A stretch of 64,000 nt of DNA from Stutzerimonas stutzeri. GTDB lineage: Bacteria; Pseudomonadota; Gammaproteobacteria; Pseudomonadales; Pseudomonadaceae. The notes below the pieces were generated by a model, which did no database searches, had not been told where the DNA came from, and was given only the letters and a program-made list of their open reading frames with translations. Every line of letters begins with the position of its first letter. Within the stretch, counting starts at the first letter, position 1. Where the stretch lies: contig NZ_CP036186.1 of NCBI RefSeq assembly GCF_015291885.1, positions 62,001 to 126,000 on the forward strand. Reading direction: 5' to 3'. A program made the translations under genes and the position numbers. Below, one piece after another: positions 24,879 to 34,102 of this stretch.

Positions 24879-26204
24879 ATGTCACAGGATTTCCATCCCA
24901 ACGCCTCGCCCGATCACTTCTGGATGCCCTTCACCGCCAACCGCCAGTTCAAGGCCACGCCGCGCCTGCTGGAGAGCGCCGAGGGCATGTATTACACGGC
25001 GAGCGACGGCCGCCAGGTACTCGACGGCACGGCCGGGCTCTGGTGCTGCAATGCCGGCCATGGCCGACGCGAGATCAGCGAAGCGGTGAGCAAGCAGATC
25101 GCCAAGATGGACTTCGCGCCGACCTTTCAGATGGGCCATCCGCTACCTTTCGAGCTGGCCGAGAAACTCGCCGCCATCAGCCCCGAAGGGCTGAACCGGG
25201 TGTTCTTTACCAACTCCGGATCGGAGTCGGCGGATACCGCGCTGAAGATCGCCCTCGCCTATCAGCGCGCCATCGGTCAGGGCTCGCGCACGCGGCTGAT
25301 CGGCCGCGAATTGGCCTATCACGGCGTCGGTTTCGGCGGCATGTCGGTGGGTGGCATGGCCAACAACCGCCGCGCCTTCGGCCCGATGCTGCCGGGTGTC
25401 GATCACCTGCCGCATACCCTCGATCTGCAGCGCAACGCCTTCAGCAAGGGCCTGCCGCAGCATGGCGTGGAGCGTGCCGATGAGCTGGAGCGGCTGGTGA
25501 CGCTGCATGGTGCGGAGAACATAGCCGCGGTGATCGTCGAGCCAATGTCCGGCTCGGCCGGGGTGATCCTGCCGCCAGTGGGCTATCTGCAGCGGCTGCG
25601 TGAGATCACTTCCAAACACGGCATCCTGCTGATCTTCGATGAGGTCATCACCGGCTTCGGCCGTGTCGGCGAGGCCTTCGCCGCGCAGCGCTGGGGCGTC
25701 ACGCCGGACATCCTCACCTGCGCCAAGGGTTTGACCAACGGCGCGATCCCCATGGGGGCGGTACTGGTCGCCGACCACCTGTTCGATGCCTTCATGAAGG
25801 GCCCGGAGAGCGTCATCGAGTTCTTCCACGGTTACACCTATTCCGGGCACCCGGTGGCCTGCGCAGCGGCGCTGGCAACGCAGGAGATCTATCAGCAGGA
25901 AAACCTGTTCCACAAGGCCATCGACCTGGAGCCCTACTGGCAGGAAGCGCTTTTCAGCCTGCGCGACCTGCCCAACGTGATCGATATCCGCACCGTCGGA
26001 CTGGTGGCCGGTATCCAGTTCGCCGCCCATGCCGATGGCGTCGGCAAGCGCGGTTACGAAGTGTTCCGCGAGTGTTTCGAGAAGGGCCTGCTGGTACGCG
26101 CCAGCGGCGACACCATTGCGCTGTCGCCGGCGTTGATCGTCGAGAAGGCCGAGATCGACCAGATGATGGAGTTGCTCGTCGACGGCATTCGCAAGGCCGG
26201 CTGA
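24879..26204 (+). CDS. Class III aminotransferase, omega-amino-acid (beta-alanine or putrescine type):pyruvate transaminase
   Basis: 441 residues, fold-type I PLP enzyme. The PLP lysine is Lys283 in TCAKGLTNGAIPMG; LIFDEVITGFGR supplies the Asp that contacts the pyridine nitrogen, and NSGSESADTALK the phosphate-binding loop. The N-terminal segment HFWMPFTANRQFK is typical of the beta-alanine:pyruvate/omega-amino-acid transaminase group. Likely substrates are beta-alanine, GABA-like amines or putrescine with pyruvate as acceptor. Its divergent partner kauB would oxidise a resulting aldehyde. CGGAG precedes the ATG by about 9 nt. SpuC is a possible alternative assignment; the exact substrate cannot be read from motifs. 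Confidence 0.87.
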   Translation: MSQDFHPNASPDHFWMPFTANRQFKATPRLLESAEGMYYTASDGRQVLDGTAGLWCCNAGHGRREISEAVSKQIAKMDFAPTFQMGHPLPFELAEKLAAISPEGLNRVFFTNSGSESADTALKIALAYQRAIGQGSRTRLIGRELAYHGVGFGGMSVGGMANNRRAFGPMLPGVDHLPHTLDLQRNAFSKGLPQHGVERADELERLVTLHGAENIAAVIVEPMSGSAGVILPPVGYLQRLREITSKHGILLIFDEVITGFGRVGEAFAAQRWGVTPDILTCAKGLTNGAIPMGAVLVADHLFDAFMKGPESVIEFFHGYTYSGHPVACAAALATQEIYQQENLFHKAIDLEPYWQEALFSLRDLPNVIDIRTVGLVAGIQFAAHADGVGKRGYEVFRECFEKGLLVRASGDTIALSPALIVEKAEIDQMMELLVDGIRKAG

Positions 26205-26253
26205 GGCTTATCCGGCCTGACGGGCCATTCTCGCCGTATTTGCAGGGAAAACC

Positions 26254-26318
26254 GGTGGGCTGAAGCCCACCCTACAGGGGCGGCGGTGGACGTTCGGTAG
26301 GGTGGGCTTCAGCCCACC
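26254..26318. repeat. Inverted pair of 22-bp REP-like palindromes between convergent genes
   Basis: The 22 bases at 26254-26275 are the exact reverse complement of those at 26297-26318. Each copy is itself a near-palindrome built on GGTGGGCT/AGCCCACC and ends in the CCCTAC/GTAGGG tag also seen at 23111. This is the paired layout of a BIME-type repeat and probably doubles as a terminator between the transaminase and znuA. Confidence 0.8.
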
Positions 26319-26338
26319 AATGCAATTGGGGCGCGGTC

Positions 26339-27343
26339 TCAGAGCGATTCCAGGCAGTCGGCCAGGGTGACACCGAGACCTTCCAGCAGCTTCTCGTAAC
26401 CCTGCGCATCCGTCGCCAGGCCGACGCCCAGCACGTCCAGTTCCGCCATCTTCACCGGCAAGCCGGCGGTCAGCGTCTCGACCAGGCGCGGACGCGCCGG
26501 CGGTTCGCTGAACACGCAGCTCGGACCGGCCTGCTGCAGCCGCTCGCGCATCGCCGCCACATGCCGCGCGCCGGGTTGCGACTCGCCACCGGCACTGAAC
26601 ACGCCGGCATGGCGCAGGCCGTAGGCCGCCTCGAAGTAGTCGTAGGCCTCGTGGAAAACGAAGAACGGCTTGTTCTGCACCTTGCTGAAGCGCTGCTTGA
26701 GGCGGGCGTCGAGCGCCTCGATGCGCTGGGCGAAGGCCGCCGAGTTGGCCTGGTAGCGCTGTGCGTTGGCCGGGTCGGCGGCGGCCAGGTCAGCGGCCAT
26801 GCGTTCTGCGATGATCAGGGCGTTGGCTGGCAGCAGCCACAGGTGCGCATCGAGCGTGCCCGGCCGATGATCATGGTCGTGCTCGTCGGCATGGGCGGTC
26901 TCGCCATGCTCGGCCTCGTCATGCTCGTGAGCATCATGGTCATGGCCGTCGTGATCGTCGTGATCGTGATGTTCAGCCTCGTCGTGCGCGTGCGCATCAC
27001 CAAAACGACGCAGGGTCAGCTTCGGCAGGTCCTGCACCGCCACGGTCGTGCCTTCGCGAGCGCTCAGCGCACGCGGCAGGAAGCTCTCCAGATCAGGGCC
27101 GATCCAGTAGAACAGTTCGGCATCGCGCAGCCGCCGTACGTCGGACGGGCGCAACGAGTAATGATGCGCCGAAGCGCTGGCCGGCAGCAGCACATCGGGT
27201 TCGCCTACGCCGTCTTGTACCGCTGCGGCGATCAGCTGCAGCGGCTTGATGCTGGTCAGTACACGGACTTCAGCTTGGGCAGAGGAGGCGCCAGCGAGCA
27301 GCGCCGCCAGCAACGGAAGGGAGCAAAGACGATTCACGGGCAT
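26339..27343 (-). CDS. znuA: Zinc ABC transporter periplasmic binding protein ZnuA
   Basis: About 334 residues, cluster A-I metal-binding protein. It has a Sec signal peptide (LCSLPLLAALLAGASSAQA), His ligands in ASAHHYSLRPSD and the later VFHEAYDYF, and a His/Asp-rich loop of about 45 residues (near 118-161, HDHDDHDGHDHD and similar), the zinc-capture loop of ZnuA proteins. It delivers Zn(II) to ZnuBC. The gene is divergent from zur with 58 bp between, a classical autoregulated layout. GTG at 27346 is an alternative start one codon upstream. Confidence 0.94.
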   Translation of the reverse strand: MPVNRLCSLPLLAALLAGASSAQAEVRVLTSIKPLQLIAAAVQDGVGEPDVLLPASASAHHYSLRPSDVRRLRDAELFYWIGPDLESFLPRALSAREGTTVAVQDLPKLTLRRFGDAHAHDEAEHHDHDDHDGHDHDAHEHDEAEHGETAHADEHDHDHRPGTLDAHLWLLPANALIIAERMAADLAAADPANAQRYQANSAAFAQRIEALDARLKQRFSKVQNKPFFVFHEAYDYFEAAYGLRHAGVFSAGGESQPGARHVAAMRERLQQAGPSCVFSEPPARPRLVETLTAGLPVKMAELDVLGVGLATDAQGYEKLLEGLGVTLADCLESL

Positions 27344-27362
27344 CACTCGAACGGAAAGAATT

Positions 27363-27375
27363 GGTACATAATAAC
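27363..27375 (+). promoter_or_regulatory. Candidate Zur box between znuA and zur
   Basis: Read on the minus strand the site is GTTATTATGTACC, with the GTTAT half-site typical of Zur boxes and a weaker second half. It overlaps CATAAT (27367-27372), a plausible -10 for zur, in the only 58 bp available for control of both genes. Position is persuasive; the match is partial. Confidence 0.45.
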
Positions 27376-27401
27376 GTCTCTCCCCTTACACGTCGCCGCC
27401 C

Positions 27402-27887
27402 ATGTCCAAGACTCCACTGGCCTGCACGCCCCACGACCACGACCACTGCGTCAGCCATGCGTTGGCCGAAGCCGACAGCCTTTGCGCACGCCAGGGCGTA
27501 CGCCTGACCGCCCTGCGCAAGCGTGTGCTGGAGCTGGTCTGGCAAAGCCACAGGCCGCTCGGCGCCTACGACATCCTCGCCGTGCTGAGCGAGCAGGATG
27601 GCCGTCGTGCAGCGCCGCCCACCGTTTACCGTGCGCTGGATTTCCTGCTGGAAAACGGCCTGGTGCATCGCATCGCGTCGCTCAATGCCTTCATGGGTTG
27701 CAACCACCCGGAGCATCCGCACCAGGGCCAGTTCCTCATCTGCCGCAATTGCCACACCGCCATCGAGCTTGAGCAGCCGGCCATCGCCGCCGCCATCGAC
27801 AGCGCCGCCGGCAGCGTCGGTTTTGCCGTCGAGGGCCAGACCGTGGAAGTCGTCGGCCTCTGCTCGAACTGCCGGAAAGCCGCATGA
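27402..27887 (+). CDS. zur: Zinc uptake regulator Zur (Fur family)
   Basis: 161 residues. The winged helix ([47 protein letters not shown]) is followed by the dimerisation domain with two Cys pairs, CRNC ([12 protein letters not shown]) and CSNC near the C-terminus ([10 protein letters not shown]), which bind structural zinc. An N-terminal CTPHDHDHC segment may add ligands. With Zn(II) bound it should repress znuA and its own operon. The ATG of znuC overlaps the zur stop by four bases, so regulator and transporter ATPase are translated together. Confidence 0.93.
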   Translation: MSKTPLACTPHDHDHCVSHALAEADSLCARQGVRLTALRKRVLELVWQSHRPLGAYDILAVLSEQDGRRAAPPTVYRALDFLLENGLVHRIASLNAFMGCNHPEHPHQGQFLICRNCHTAIELEQPAIAAAIDSAAGSVGFAVEGQTVEVVGLCSNCRKAA

Positions 27888-28654
27888 GCGAGGTGCTGCT
27901 GCGGCTGGATGACATCCACGTGCGCTTTGCCAACCAGAACGTGCTGGAAGGCGCGCAACTGCAGGTGCATCGCGGCGAGATCGTCACCCTGATCGGCCCC
28001 AATGGTGCCGGCAAGACCACGCTGGTACGGGCCGTGCTGGGCTTGCTGAAACCTGATCGCGGCCAAGTCTGGCGCAAGCCGAAGCTGCGTGTCGGCTACA
28101 TGCCGCAGAAGCTCCACGTGGACCCCACCCTGCCCTTGTCGGTGCTGCGCTTTCTGCGCCTGGTGCCCGGCGTCGACCGTGCCCGTGCGTTGGCGGCGCT
28201 GGGCGAAGTCGGTGCCGAACACGTGATCGACAGCCCGCTGCAGAAGATTTCCGGCGGCGAGATGCAGCGTGTGCTGCTCGCCCGCGCGCTGCTGCGCGAG
28301 CCGGAGCTACTGGTGCTGGACGAACCGGTGCAGGGTGTCGACGTCGCCGGCCAGGCCGAGCTGTACCGGCTGATCGGCGTGCTACGCGACCGCTACGGCT
28401 GCGGCGTGCTGATGGTCTCCCACGATCTGCACTTGGTGATGAGCGCCACCGATCAGGTGGTCTGCCTCAATCGCCACGTCTGCTGCTCGGGGCATCCAGA
28501 GCAGGTCAGCAGCGACCCGGCCTTCGTCGAGCTGTTCGGCCAGGACGCGCGCAGTCTGGCGATCTACCACCACCAGCACGACCACAGCCACGACCTGCAC
28601 GGCAGCGTGGTGATCGGCAAACCCCATGTCCACGGCCCGAACTGCAAGCACTAG
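27884..28654 (+). CDS. znuC: Zinc ABC transporter ATP-binding protein ZnuC
   Basis: 256 residues with Walker A (GPNGAGKTT), Q-loop (YMPQK), signature (ISGGEMQRV) and Walker B (LLVLDEP) in order, plus the switch His in VSHDLH. It energises Zn(II) import through ZnuB. The last 30 residues are unusual for an ATPase: a His-rich tail ([13 protein letters not shown], then HVHGPNCKH) that could bind zinc on the cytoplasmic side. Coupled to zur by a four-base overlap and followed by znuB after 12 bp. Confidence 0.94.
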   Translation: MSEVLLRLDDIHVRFANQNVLEGAQLQVHRGEIVTLIGPNGAGKTTLVRAVLGLLKPDRGQVWRKPKLRVGYMPQKLHVDPTLPLSVLRFLRLVPGVDRARALAALGEVGAEHVIDSPLQKISGGEMQRVLLARALLREPELLVLDEPVQGVDVAGQAELYRLIGVLRDRYGCGVLMVSHDLHLVMSATDQVVCLNRHVCCSGHPEQVSSDPAFVELFGQDARSLAIYHHQHDHSHDLHGSVVIGKPHVHGPNCKH

Positions 28655-28666
28655 ACAGAGCCTCCG

Positions 28667-29452
28667 ATGCCCGATTTCCTCCTCAACGCCCTGCTCGCCG
28701 GCCTCGCCCTGGCATTGGTCGCCGGCCCGCTCGGCTCTTTCGTCGTCTGGCGGCGCATGGCCTATTTCGGCGACACCCTGTCCCACGCCGCGCTGTTCGG
28801 CGTCGCCCTCGGCTTGATGCTCGACGTCAATCTGACGCTGGCGGTGACCGTCGGCTGTGTGCTGCTCGCGCTCTTGCTGGTCACCCTGCAGCAACGCCAG
28901 CCGCTGGCCTCGGACACGCTGCTCGGCATCCTTGCCCACAGCACGCTGTCGCTGGGCCTGGTGTCGCTGAGCTTCATGGATGACGTGCGCATCGACCTGA
29001 TGGGCTATCTGTTCGGCGATCTGCTCGCCGTCGGGCCGAGCGATCTGGCCTGGATCATCGGCGGCAGCGCCCTGGTGCTGCTGATGCTGATTCCGCTGTG
29101 GCGTCCGCTGCTGGCGATCACCGTGCACGAGGAACTGGCCAAGGTCGAAGGCCTGCCGGTGGCCGGTATCCGCCTGGCGCTGATGCTGCTGATCGCCGTG
29201 GTGATCGCCGTGGCGATGAAGATCGTCGGCGTGCTGCTGATCACCTCGCTGTTGATCATTCCCGCCGCCGCGGCGCAACGCCATGCGCGCACGCCGGAGC
29301 AGATGGCCTTTGGCGCCAGCGTGTTGGGCATCGTCGCGGTGTGCCTGGGGCTGACGCTGTCCTGGTACGAGGACACCCCGGCCGGCCCGTCCATCGTGGT
29401 CAGCGCCGCCGCACTGTTCCTGCTCAGCTTCGCCTGGCCGAAACGCGCCTGA
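28667..29452 (+). CDS. znuB: Zinc ABC transporter permease ZnuB
   Basis: 261 residues, almost entirely hydrophobic, with about eight membrane helices and the ABC-3 family pattern (AGPLGSFVVWRRMAYFGDTL near the N-terminus, KIVGVLLITSLLIIPAAAAQ in the second half). It forms the Zn(II) channel with ZnuC. Its TGA shares a base with the ATG of the next gene (TGATG), so the metallopeptidase is probably translated by reinitiation. Confidence 0.93.
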   Translation: MPDFLLNALLAGLALALVAGPLGSFVVWRRMAYFGDTLSHAALFGVALGLMLDVNLTLAVTVGCVLLALLLVTLQQRQPLASDTLLGILAHSTLSLGLVSLSFMDDVRIDLMGYLFGDLLAVGPSDLAWIIGGSALVLLMLIPLWRPLLAITVHEELAKVEGLPVAGIRLALMLLIAVVIAVAMKIVGVLLITSLLIIPAAAAQRHARTPEQMAFGASVLGIVAVCLGLTLSWYEDTPAGPSIVVSAAALFLLSFAWPKRA

Positions 29453-29973
29453 TGAGCGACCTGAAATACCTGCGCGGCTACCCCGAGCCGCTGCTGGCTC
29501 AGGTGCGTCAGCTGATCGCCGAGCAGCGTCTGGGCGACTATCTGCAGCGGCGTTACCCCGCACGGCATGAGGTGCAGAACGACAAGGCGCTGTACGGCTA
29601 CGTGCAGACGCTCAAGCAGGAATACCTGAAAAGCACGCCGCCAATCGACAAGGTGCTCTACGACAATCGGCTGGACCTGACCCATCGGGCGCTGGGCCTG
29701 CATACCGCGGTGTCACGGGTGCAGGGCGGCAAGCTCAAGGCGAAAAAGGAGATCCGCGTCGCCGCGCTGTTCCGCGACGCGGCTCCGGAGTTTCTCAGGA
29801 TGATCGTCGTGCACGAGCTCGCCCACCTGCGCGAGAGCGAGCACAACCGCGCCTTCTACAAGCTGTGCGAACACATGCTGCCGGGCTACGGGCAGATCGA
29901 GTTCGACCTGCGGCTGTTCCTGCATTGGCGCGAGCTGCGGGCCCAGGATGCCGAACCCGGCGGCTACGCCTGA
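29452..29973 (+). CDS. YgjP-like zinc metallopeptidase (DUF45/M48-type), coupled to znuB
   Basis: 173 residues from the ATG fused to the znuB stop; longer upstream frames are only read-through of znuB sequence. The C-terminal half has the zinc motif HELAHLRESEHNRAFY, i.e. HExxH with further His/Glu ligands, and MLPGYGQIEFDLRLFLHW, typical of YgjP-type peptidases. An N-terminal helical part (YLRGYPEPLLAQVRQLI) precedes it. Target unknown. Placement at the end of a Zur-controlled operon suggests expression under zinc starvation, which is notable for an enzyme that itself needs a metal. Confidence 0.82.
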   Translation: MSDLKYLRGYPEPLLAQVRQLIAEQRLGDYLQRRYPARHEVQNDKALYGYVQTLKQEYLKSTPPIDKVLYDNRLDLTHRALGLHTAVSRVQGGKLKAKKEIRVAALFRDAAPEFLRMIVVHELAHLRESEHNRAFYKLCEHMLPGYGQIEFDLRLFLHWRELRAQDAEPGGYA

Positions 29974-29993
29974 CGCCCAATGGCGCCAGGCGT
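29966..29993. terminator. Bidirectional hairpin terminator overlapping the metallopeptidase stop
   Basis: ACGCCTG (29966-29972) pairs with CAGGCGT (29987-29993), and inside it CGCC pairs with GGCG around CAAT; only single A and C bases bulge. It lies in the 41 bp between convergent stops. There is no strong T tract. Confidence 0.6.
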
Positions 29994-30014
29994 GCGGTTG
30001 CATGCCGGCAGCGC

Positions 30015-31499
30015 TCAGATCCAGCCCAGCCAGCGCCACCAGGTTGCCGCGAACAACAACATGGTCAAATAACCGATCAGCGTCACCAGCACGCCGACCT
30101 TGGCGAACTGCCGGGCGCTGAAGGTTTCAGTGCCCAGGCAGACCATGTTCTGCGGTGCGTTGATTGGCAGGATGAAGCCGTAACTGACGACGAAACCGAG
30201 CAGCATGGTCATCCCCAGCCGGCTGAAGTCGCCCGGCAGGCTCAGCAACACCGAAATCAGGATCGGCAGCATCGCCGAGGTCAGCGCCGTGGCACTGGCA
30301 AAGCCCAGGTGGATCACGATGAGAAAGGCGCCAAGGATGGCGAAGATGCCCAGCGGCCCCACCACGCCAAGCCCGGTGTGGGCTACCACCTGCGCGCCGA
30401 GCCACTGTCCGGCCTGGGTCGTGAGCAATACCGTGCCGAGGCTGATCCCGACACCGAAGACGATCACCGTACCCCATGGCACCCGCGTCTGGACCTCCTT
30501 CCAGTTCATCACGCCGATGCGCGGCAGCATCAGGATTACCAGGCCGGCGTAGGTGGTGCTGGTGGTGTCGAAGCTGTGCAGCTTGCCCTCGGTGGCCCAG
30601 CACAGCAGCAGCCCGATGGACACGGCAAGCAGGCGCTTCTGCGCCGAGGTCATCGGCCCGAGTTCGGCGAGCGAGCGGGCCACGGCTTCCTTGCCACCGG
30701 CTATCCGCTCGGTTTCCGGCGGCAGCAGCTTGAGCACGATGAACAGCAGCACGAAGGACATCAGCACGGCCCAGGGTGCGCCGGCGATGAGCCAGTCGAT
30801 CCAGCTGACTCGCTCACCTAGCAGTTTGTCCATGAAGCCCACCAGCAGCAGGTTCTGTGCCGCCGCGGTCTGGATGCCGATGTTCCAGATGCTGGTGCCC
30901 TGGGCGACGATGATCATCATGCCGGCGGCGAAGTTCGAACGCTTGTCGATGCCGAACGCGGTGATGATGCCGAGCATGATCGGCACCACGCAGGCGGCGC
31001 GCGCCGTGGCGCTGGGCACCACCAGGCTGAGCAGGACGATGACCACCAGCGTACCGCCGAGAATGTGCCGCGAACTGGTGCCGACCCTGGAGAGGGTCAT
31101 CAGCGCAATGCGACGGTCGAGCCCGGTAAGCGTCATCGCCGCAGCGATGAACAGGGCGCCCGCGACCAGCGCCAATGCCGGATTGGCGAAACCGGAAAGC
31201 CCCATGCTAATCGCTTTGGAGGTGCCGTAGACCACCTCAGGGTTTTCCAGCGTAGGCGCCGTGCCGACGAGAAACGCCAGCAGCGCGGTGATCATGATCG
31301 CGCTGACCTCGTAGGACACCGCCTCGGTGATCCACACCACCACCGCAAACACAAGGATGGCCAGCACCCGCTGGCCAGCCACGGGAAGATCGGCAGGCAA
31401 CGGCATCAGCAGCACGCCAATCAAGGCCAGTACGGCGACCAGTAGGCCGATGGGAATGCCGAGCAGTCCCTGACGGGCTGCATTTTGGGTATCGCTCAT
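30015..31499 (-). CDS. SLC13/DASS-family sodium-coupled anion (dicarboxylate or sulfate) permease
   Basis: About 494 residues with roughly 12 membrane helices. The DASS signature is clear in the middle (VPSATARAACVVPIMLGII) and near the C-terminus (GFASATALTSAMLPIL, ILPINAPQNMVCLG). The family imports dicarboxylates, citrate or sulfate with sodium. The ATG at 31499 is chosen over an upstream codon because GGAG lies about 7 nt before it and the upstream 21 residues are not conserved in character. The gene stands alone between two terminator regions; substrate cannot be read from sequence. Confidence 0.85.
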   Translation of the reverse strand: MSDTQNAARQGLLGIPIGLLVAVLALIGVLLMPLPADLPVAGQRVLAILVFAVVVWITEAVSYEVSAIMITALLAFLVGTAPTLENPEVVYGTSKAISMGLSGFANPALALVAGALFIAAAMTLTGLDRRIALMTLSRVGTSSRHILGGTLVVIVLLSLVVPSATARAACVVPIMLGIITAFGIDKRSNFAAGMMIIVAQGTSIWNIGIQTAAAQNLLLVGFMDKLLGERVSWIDWLIAGAPWAVLMSFVLLFIVLKLLPPETERIAGGKEAVARSLAELGPMTSAQKRLLAVSIGLLLCWATEGKLHSFDTTSTTYAGLVILMLPRIGVMNWKEVQTRVPWGTVIVFGVGISLGTVLLTTQAGQWLGAQVVAHTGLGVVGPLGIFAILGAFLIVIHLGFASATALTSAMLPILISVLLSLPGDFSRLGMTMLLGFVVSYGFILPINAPQNMVCLGTETFSARQFAKVGVLVTLIGYLTMLLFAATWWRWLGWI

Positions 31500-31604
31500 G
31501 GTAAGGCTCCATCCGCTGACAGATACGCTTACAGCATGGGCAAGCCAGGCAGCCGCAACCATGACCTGGGTCTATTGCAGGCCCTTGCGCCGAGTTAACC
31601 AAAT

Positions 31605-31640
31605 AAAAAAAGCAGAACGCCGGCATGCGCAGGCGTTCTG
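31605..31640 (-). terminator. Rho-independent terminator after katE
   Basis: Read leftward, CAGAACGCC (31640-31632) pairs with GGCGTTCTG (31621-31613) and is followed by CTTTTTTTATTT. Nine-base-pair stem plus T tract: a strong terminator for the catalase transcript. Confidence 0.9.
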
Positions 31641-31656
31641 TGGTTGATGGCTCACA

Positions 31657-31694
31657 GCCAGGTTCGAGCGGGCTGGCGCCTGCTCGAACCTGGC
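31657..31694 (-). repeat. 13-bp inverted repeat directly after the katE stop
   Basis: GCCAGGTTCGAGC (31657-31669) and GCTCGAACCTGGC (31682-31694) are perfect inverted copies around 12 bases, eight bases beyond the catalase stop and just before the T-tract terminator. It could protect the mRNA 3' end or add to termination. Confidence 0.7.
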
Positions 31695-31701
31695 GCAAAC
31701 C

Positions 31702-33837
31702 TCAGGCGGGTATGGCCTCCGCGGCGGCCTCGCGCGCCCAGACCCGATGCTGACCGAGTGCCTGGGCAAAATTGCCGAACACCCCATCCACATCATCGCC
31801 TTCCAGCAGACCAGCGTCGGGCTGCAGGCCCAGGGTCGCCAGCAGCGGACGCGCGGCGCCGAGCATGACGATAGGTTTCAGGTGCTTGTAGGCTTCCAGC
31901 ACGTAATGCTTGGCCTCGCCGGACTTGGCCATTGCCGCAGCCGCATCGGCGCCGCCGGGGACGAACACGGCGTCGAACATCACCGAGGGCATGCCATCCA
32001 TCGCGGCGTCGACCGGCAGCATCTTGCCGTCCGCCGTTTTTACCGGCGCCGGTGACGGACCGATGATCTTTGCCAGCGCGCCCTCCGCGGCCAGCTTGGC
32101 CTTGAACGCATCGATCGCCGCACCATCGACGCCGTTGGCTACCAGGATGGCCACCTTGCGCGACTTGATGTTGCCCGGTGCATGGTTCATCAGGCTCAGC
32201 GCCGGCGAATCCTGCGGGGTTGGCGTCTTCGGCGTCACGGTCGGTGCGCTCGGCGCCGGCAGACCCAGGTTTTCGGCGACACGGCGGGCCAGCTCCAGGT
32301 CGATATTGGCGAGGATCTCGTTGACCTGGCGTTCGCGGATGAACACCCGCTCCACTTTGCCCAGCTCGAAGGTGTAGGCGCCGATGATGTGCTCCTTCTC
32401 CGGCGCGCTCATGCTGTTCCAGAACAGCGTGGCCTGGGAGAAGTGGTCGCCGAAGGATTCGCTGCGGTTGCGGATCTTGTGGCCCTCGACGCGCTCCGGA
32501 TAGCTCTCGAAGCCGCCGCCCTGGGCCGCCGGTGGGGTTTCCTTGGGCCAGCCGCTGTCGATCGAGTTGGGCTCGTAGTTGGCGCGGCCCTTGTGGATCG
32601 TCTGGCGATGGAAGGCGTCGCGCTGGTTGTTGTGGAACGGACACAGCGGACGGTTGATCGGGATCTCGTGGAAGTTCGGCCCACCGAGACGCAGCAGCTG
32701 GGTGTCGGTGTAGGAGAACAACCGGCCCTGCAGCAGCGGATCGTTGGTGAAGTCGATGCCCGGCACGATGTGGCCGATGTGGAAGGCGGCCTGCTCGGTT
32801 TCGGCGAAGAAGTTGTCCGGGTTGCGGTTGAGGGTCATCTTGCCGAGCTTCTGCACCGGCACCAGCTCCTCGGGGATAATCTTGGTCGGGTCGAGCAGGT
32901 CGAAATCGAACTTGTGTTCATCGGCCTCTTCCACCACCTGCACGCCCAGCTCCCACTCGAAGTAGTCGCCCATCTCGATGGACTCCCACATGTCGCGGCG
33001 GTTGAAGTCCGGGTCCTTGCCGGCGATCTTCAGCGTTTCGTCCCAGACCAGCGAGAAGGCGCCTGCGACCGGCTTCCAGTGGAACTTGACGAAGCGGCTG
33101 ATGCCCTCGGCATTGATCAGGCGGAAGGTGTGTACGCCGAAGCCTTCCATCGCCCGGTAGCTGCGCGGCAGGGCGCGGTCGGACATGGTCCAGAGCACCA
33201 TGTGCGCCGATTCCGGCGTCAGCGAGACGAAGTCCCAGAAGCTGTCGTGGGCCGACTGCGCCTGCGGGATCTCGTTGTGCGGCTCGGGTTTGACTGCATG
33301 CACGAAGTCGGGAAACTTGATCGCGTCCTGAATGAAGAACACCGGCATGTTGTTGCCGACCAGGTCGAAGTTGCCCTCGTCGGTGTAGAACTTGGTGGCG
33401 AAGCCGCGCACGTCGCGCACGGTATCCGCCGAGCCGCGCGAACCCTGCACGGTGGAGAAGCGCGTGAAGACCGGGGTTTCCTTGCCTTCGGCGGAAAGGA
33501 ACGAGGCCTTGGTCAACCAGCTGTGATCGGCGTAGCTCTGGAACACGCCGTGCGCCGCGGCACCGCGGGCATGCACGATGCGCTCGGGGATGCGCTCATG
33601 GTCGAAATGGGTGATCTTCTCGCGCATGATGAAATCTTCGAGCAGCGAGGGCCCACGATCGCCAGCCTTGAGAGTGTTCTGGTTGTCGGCGATCTTCACG
33701 CCCTGATTGGTGCGCAGCGCCTCGCCGGTGGCGTCGCTGCGAAACTCTTCCAGCTGATCGAGCTTGGCGTTGTGATTGGCGCGGTCGACGGTATCGGTGC
33801 CGGCCAGTTCGCTCTGTTTAGGGGTCTTGTCGGTCAT
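31702..33837 (-). CDS. katE: Large-subunit catalase (KatE/HPII type) with C-terminal amidotransferase-like domain
   Basis: 711 residues. The heme catalase core has the distal His89 ([12 protein letters not shown]), Asn162 ([10 protein letters not shown]) and the proximal Tyr motif ([20 protein letters not shown]). After about residue 560 a class I amidotransferase-like (DJ-1/PfpI fold) domain follows ([34 protein letters not shown]), as in HPII. It breaks down hydrogen peroxide in the cytosol. Such catalases are usually stationary-phase or peroxide induced; no OxyR-like site is evident. Hairpins and a good terminator follow the stop. Confidence 0.95.
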   Translation of the reverse strand: MTDKTPKQSELAGTDTVDRANHNAKLDQLEEFRSDATGEALRTNQGVKIADNQNTLKAGDRGPSLLEDFIMREKITHFDHERIPERIVHARGAAAHGVFQSYADHSWLTKASFLSAEGKETPVFTRFSTVQGSRGSADTVRDVRGFATKFYTDEGNFDLVGNNMPVFFIQDAIKFPDFVHAVKPEPHNEIPQAQSAHDSFWDFVSLTPESAHMVLWTMSDRALPRSYRAMEGFGVHTFRLINAEGISRFVKFHWKPVAGAFSLVWDETLKIAGKDPDFNRRDMWESIEMGDYFEWELGVQVVEEADEHKFDFDLLDPTKIIPEELVPVQKLGKMTLNRNPDNFFAETEQAAFHIGHIVPGIDFTNDPLLQGRLFSYTDTQLLRLGGPNFHEIPINRPLCPFHNNQRDAFHRQTIHKGRANYEPNSIDSGWPKETPPAAQGGGFESYPERVEGHKIRNRSESFGDHFSQATLFWNSMSAPEKEHIIGAYTFELGKVERVFIRERQVNEILANIDLELARRVAENLGLPAPSAPTVTPKTPTPQDSPALSLMNHAPGNIKSRKVAILVANGVDGAAIDAFKAKLAAEGALAKIIGPSPAPVKTADGKMLPVDAAMDGMPSVMFDAVFVPGGADAAAAMAKSGEAKHYVLEAYKHLKPIVMLGAARPLLATLGLQPDAGLLEGDDVDGVFGNFAQALGQHRVWAREAAAEAIPA

Positions 33838-34102
33838 GATGGGCCTCCATTTGCGGTGAGCTGAACCGCGAGCGATCGGGCCACAATCGAGGCCAGTTAC
33901 ACGATCTTTTCACGGCGTACCCGGTTAATGACCCCAACATCGCCTGCATGGTTGCCCAAATATTCGATTTGCTTTGACTATCACTGCCATGCACTTAGTC
34001 AATGGCAGCGGGTCAGGCAAGCGACCTCGCCGCCAAACGGGTAGAATGCCCGGCTTTCGCCGAATATCCCGGCAACGAACGCCGCACCCACAAGGTTCGC
34101 CC
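33838..34102. other. Divergent intergenic region katE-metN
   Basis: 265 bp holding both promoters. TAGAAT at 34042-34047 is a plausible -10 for metN; an upstream open frame from 33974 continues into metN but has no family features. No riboswitch-like structure was recognised by eye. Confidence 0.4.

Noticed and set aside
29098..29451. Long N-terminal extension of the metallopeptidase
   Set aside because: This part is znuB sequence read in another frame; the true start is the ATG fused to the znuB stop.
33974..34102. 43-residue N-terminal extension of MetN
   Set aside because: Arg-rich with no family features; GTG at 34103 gives the standard MetN length and has a ribosome binding site.
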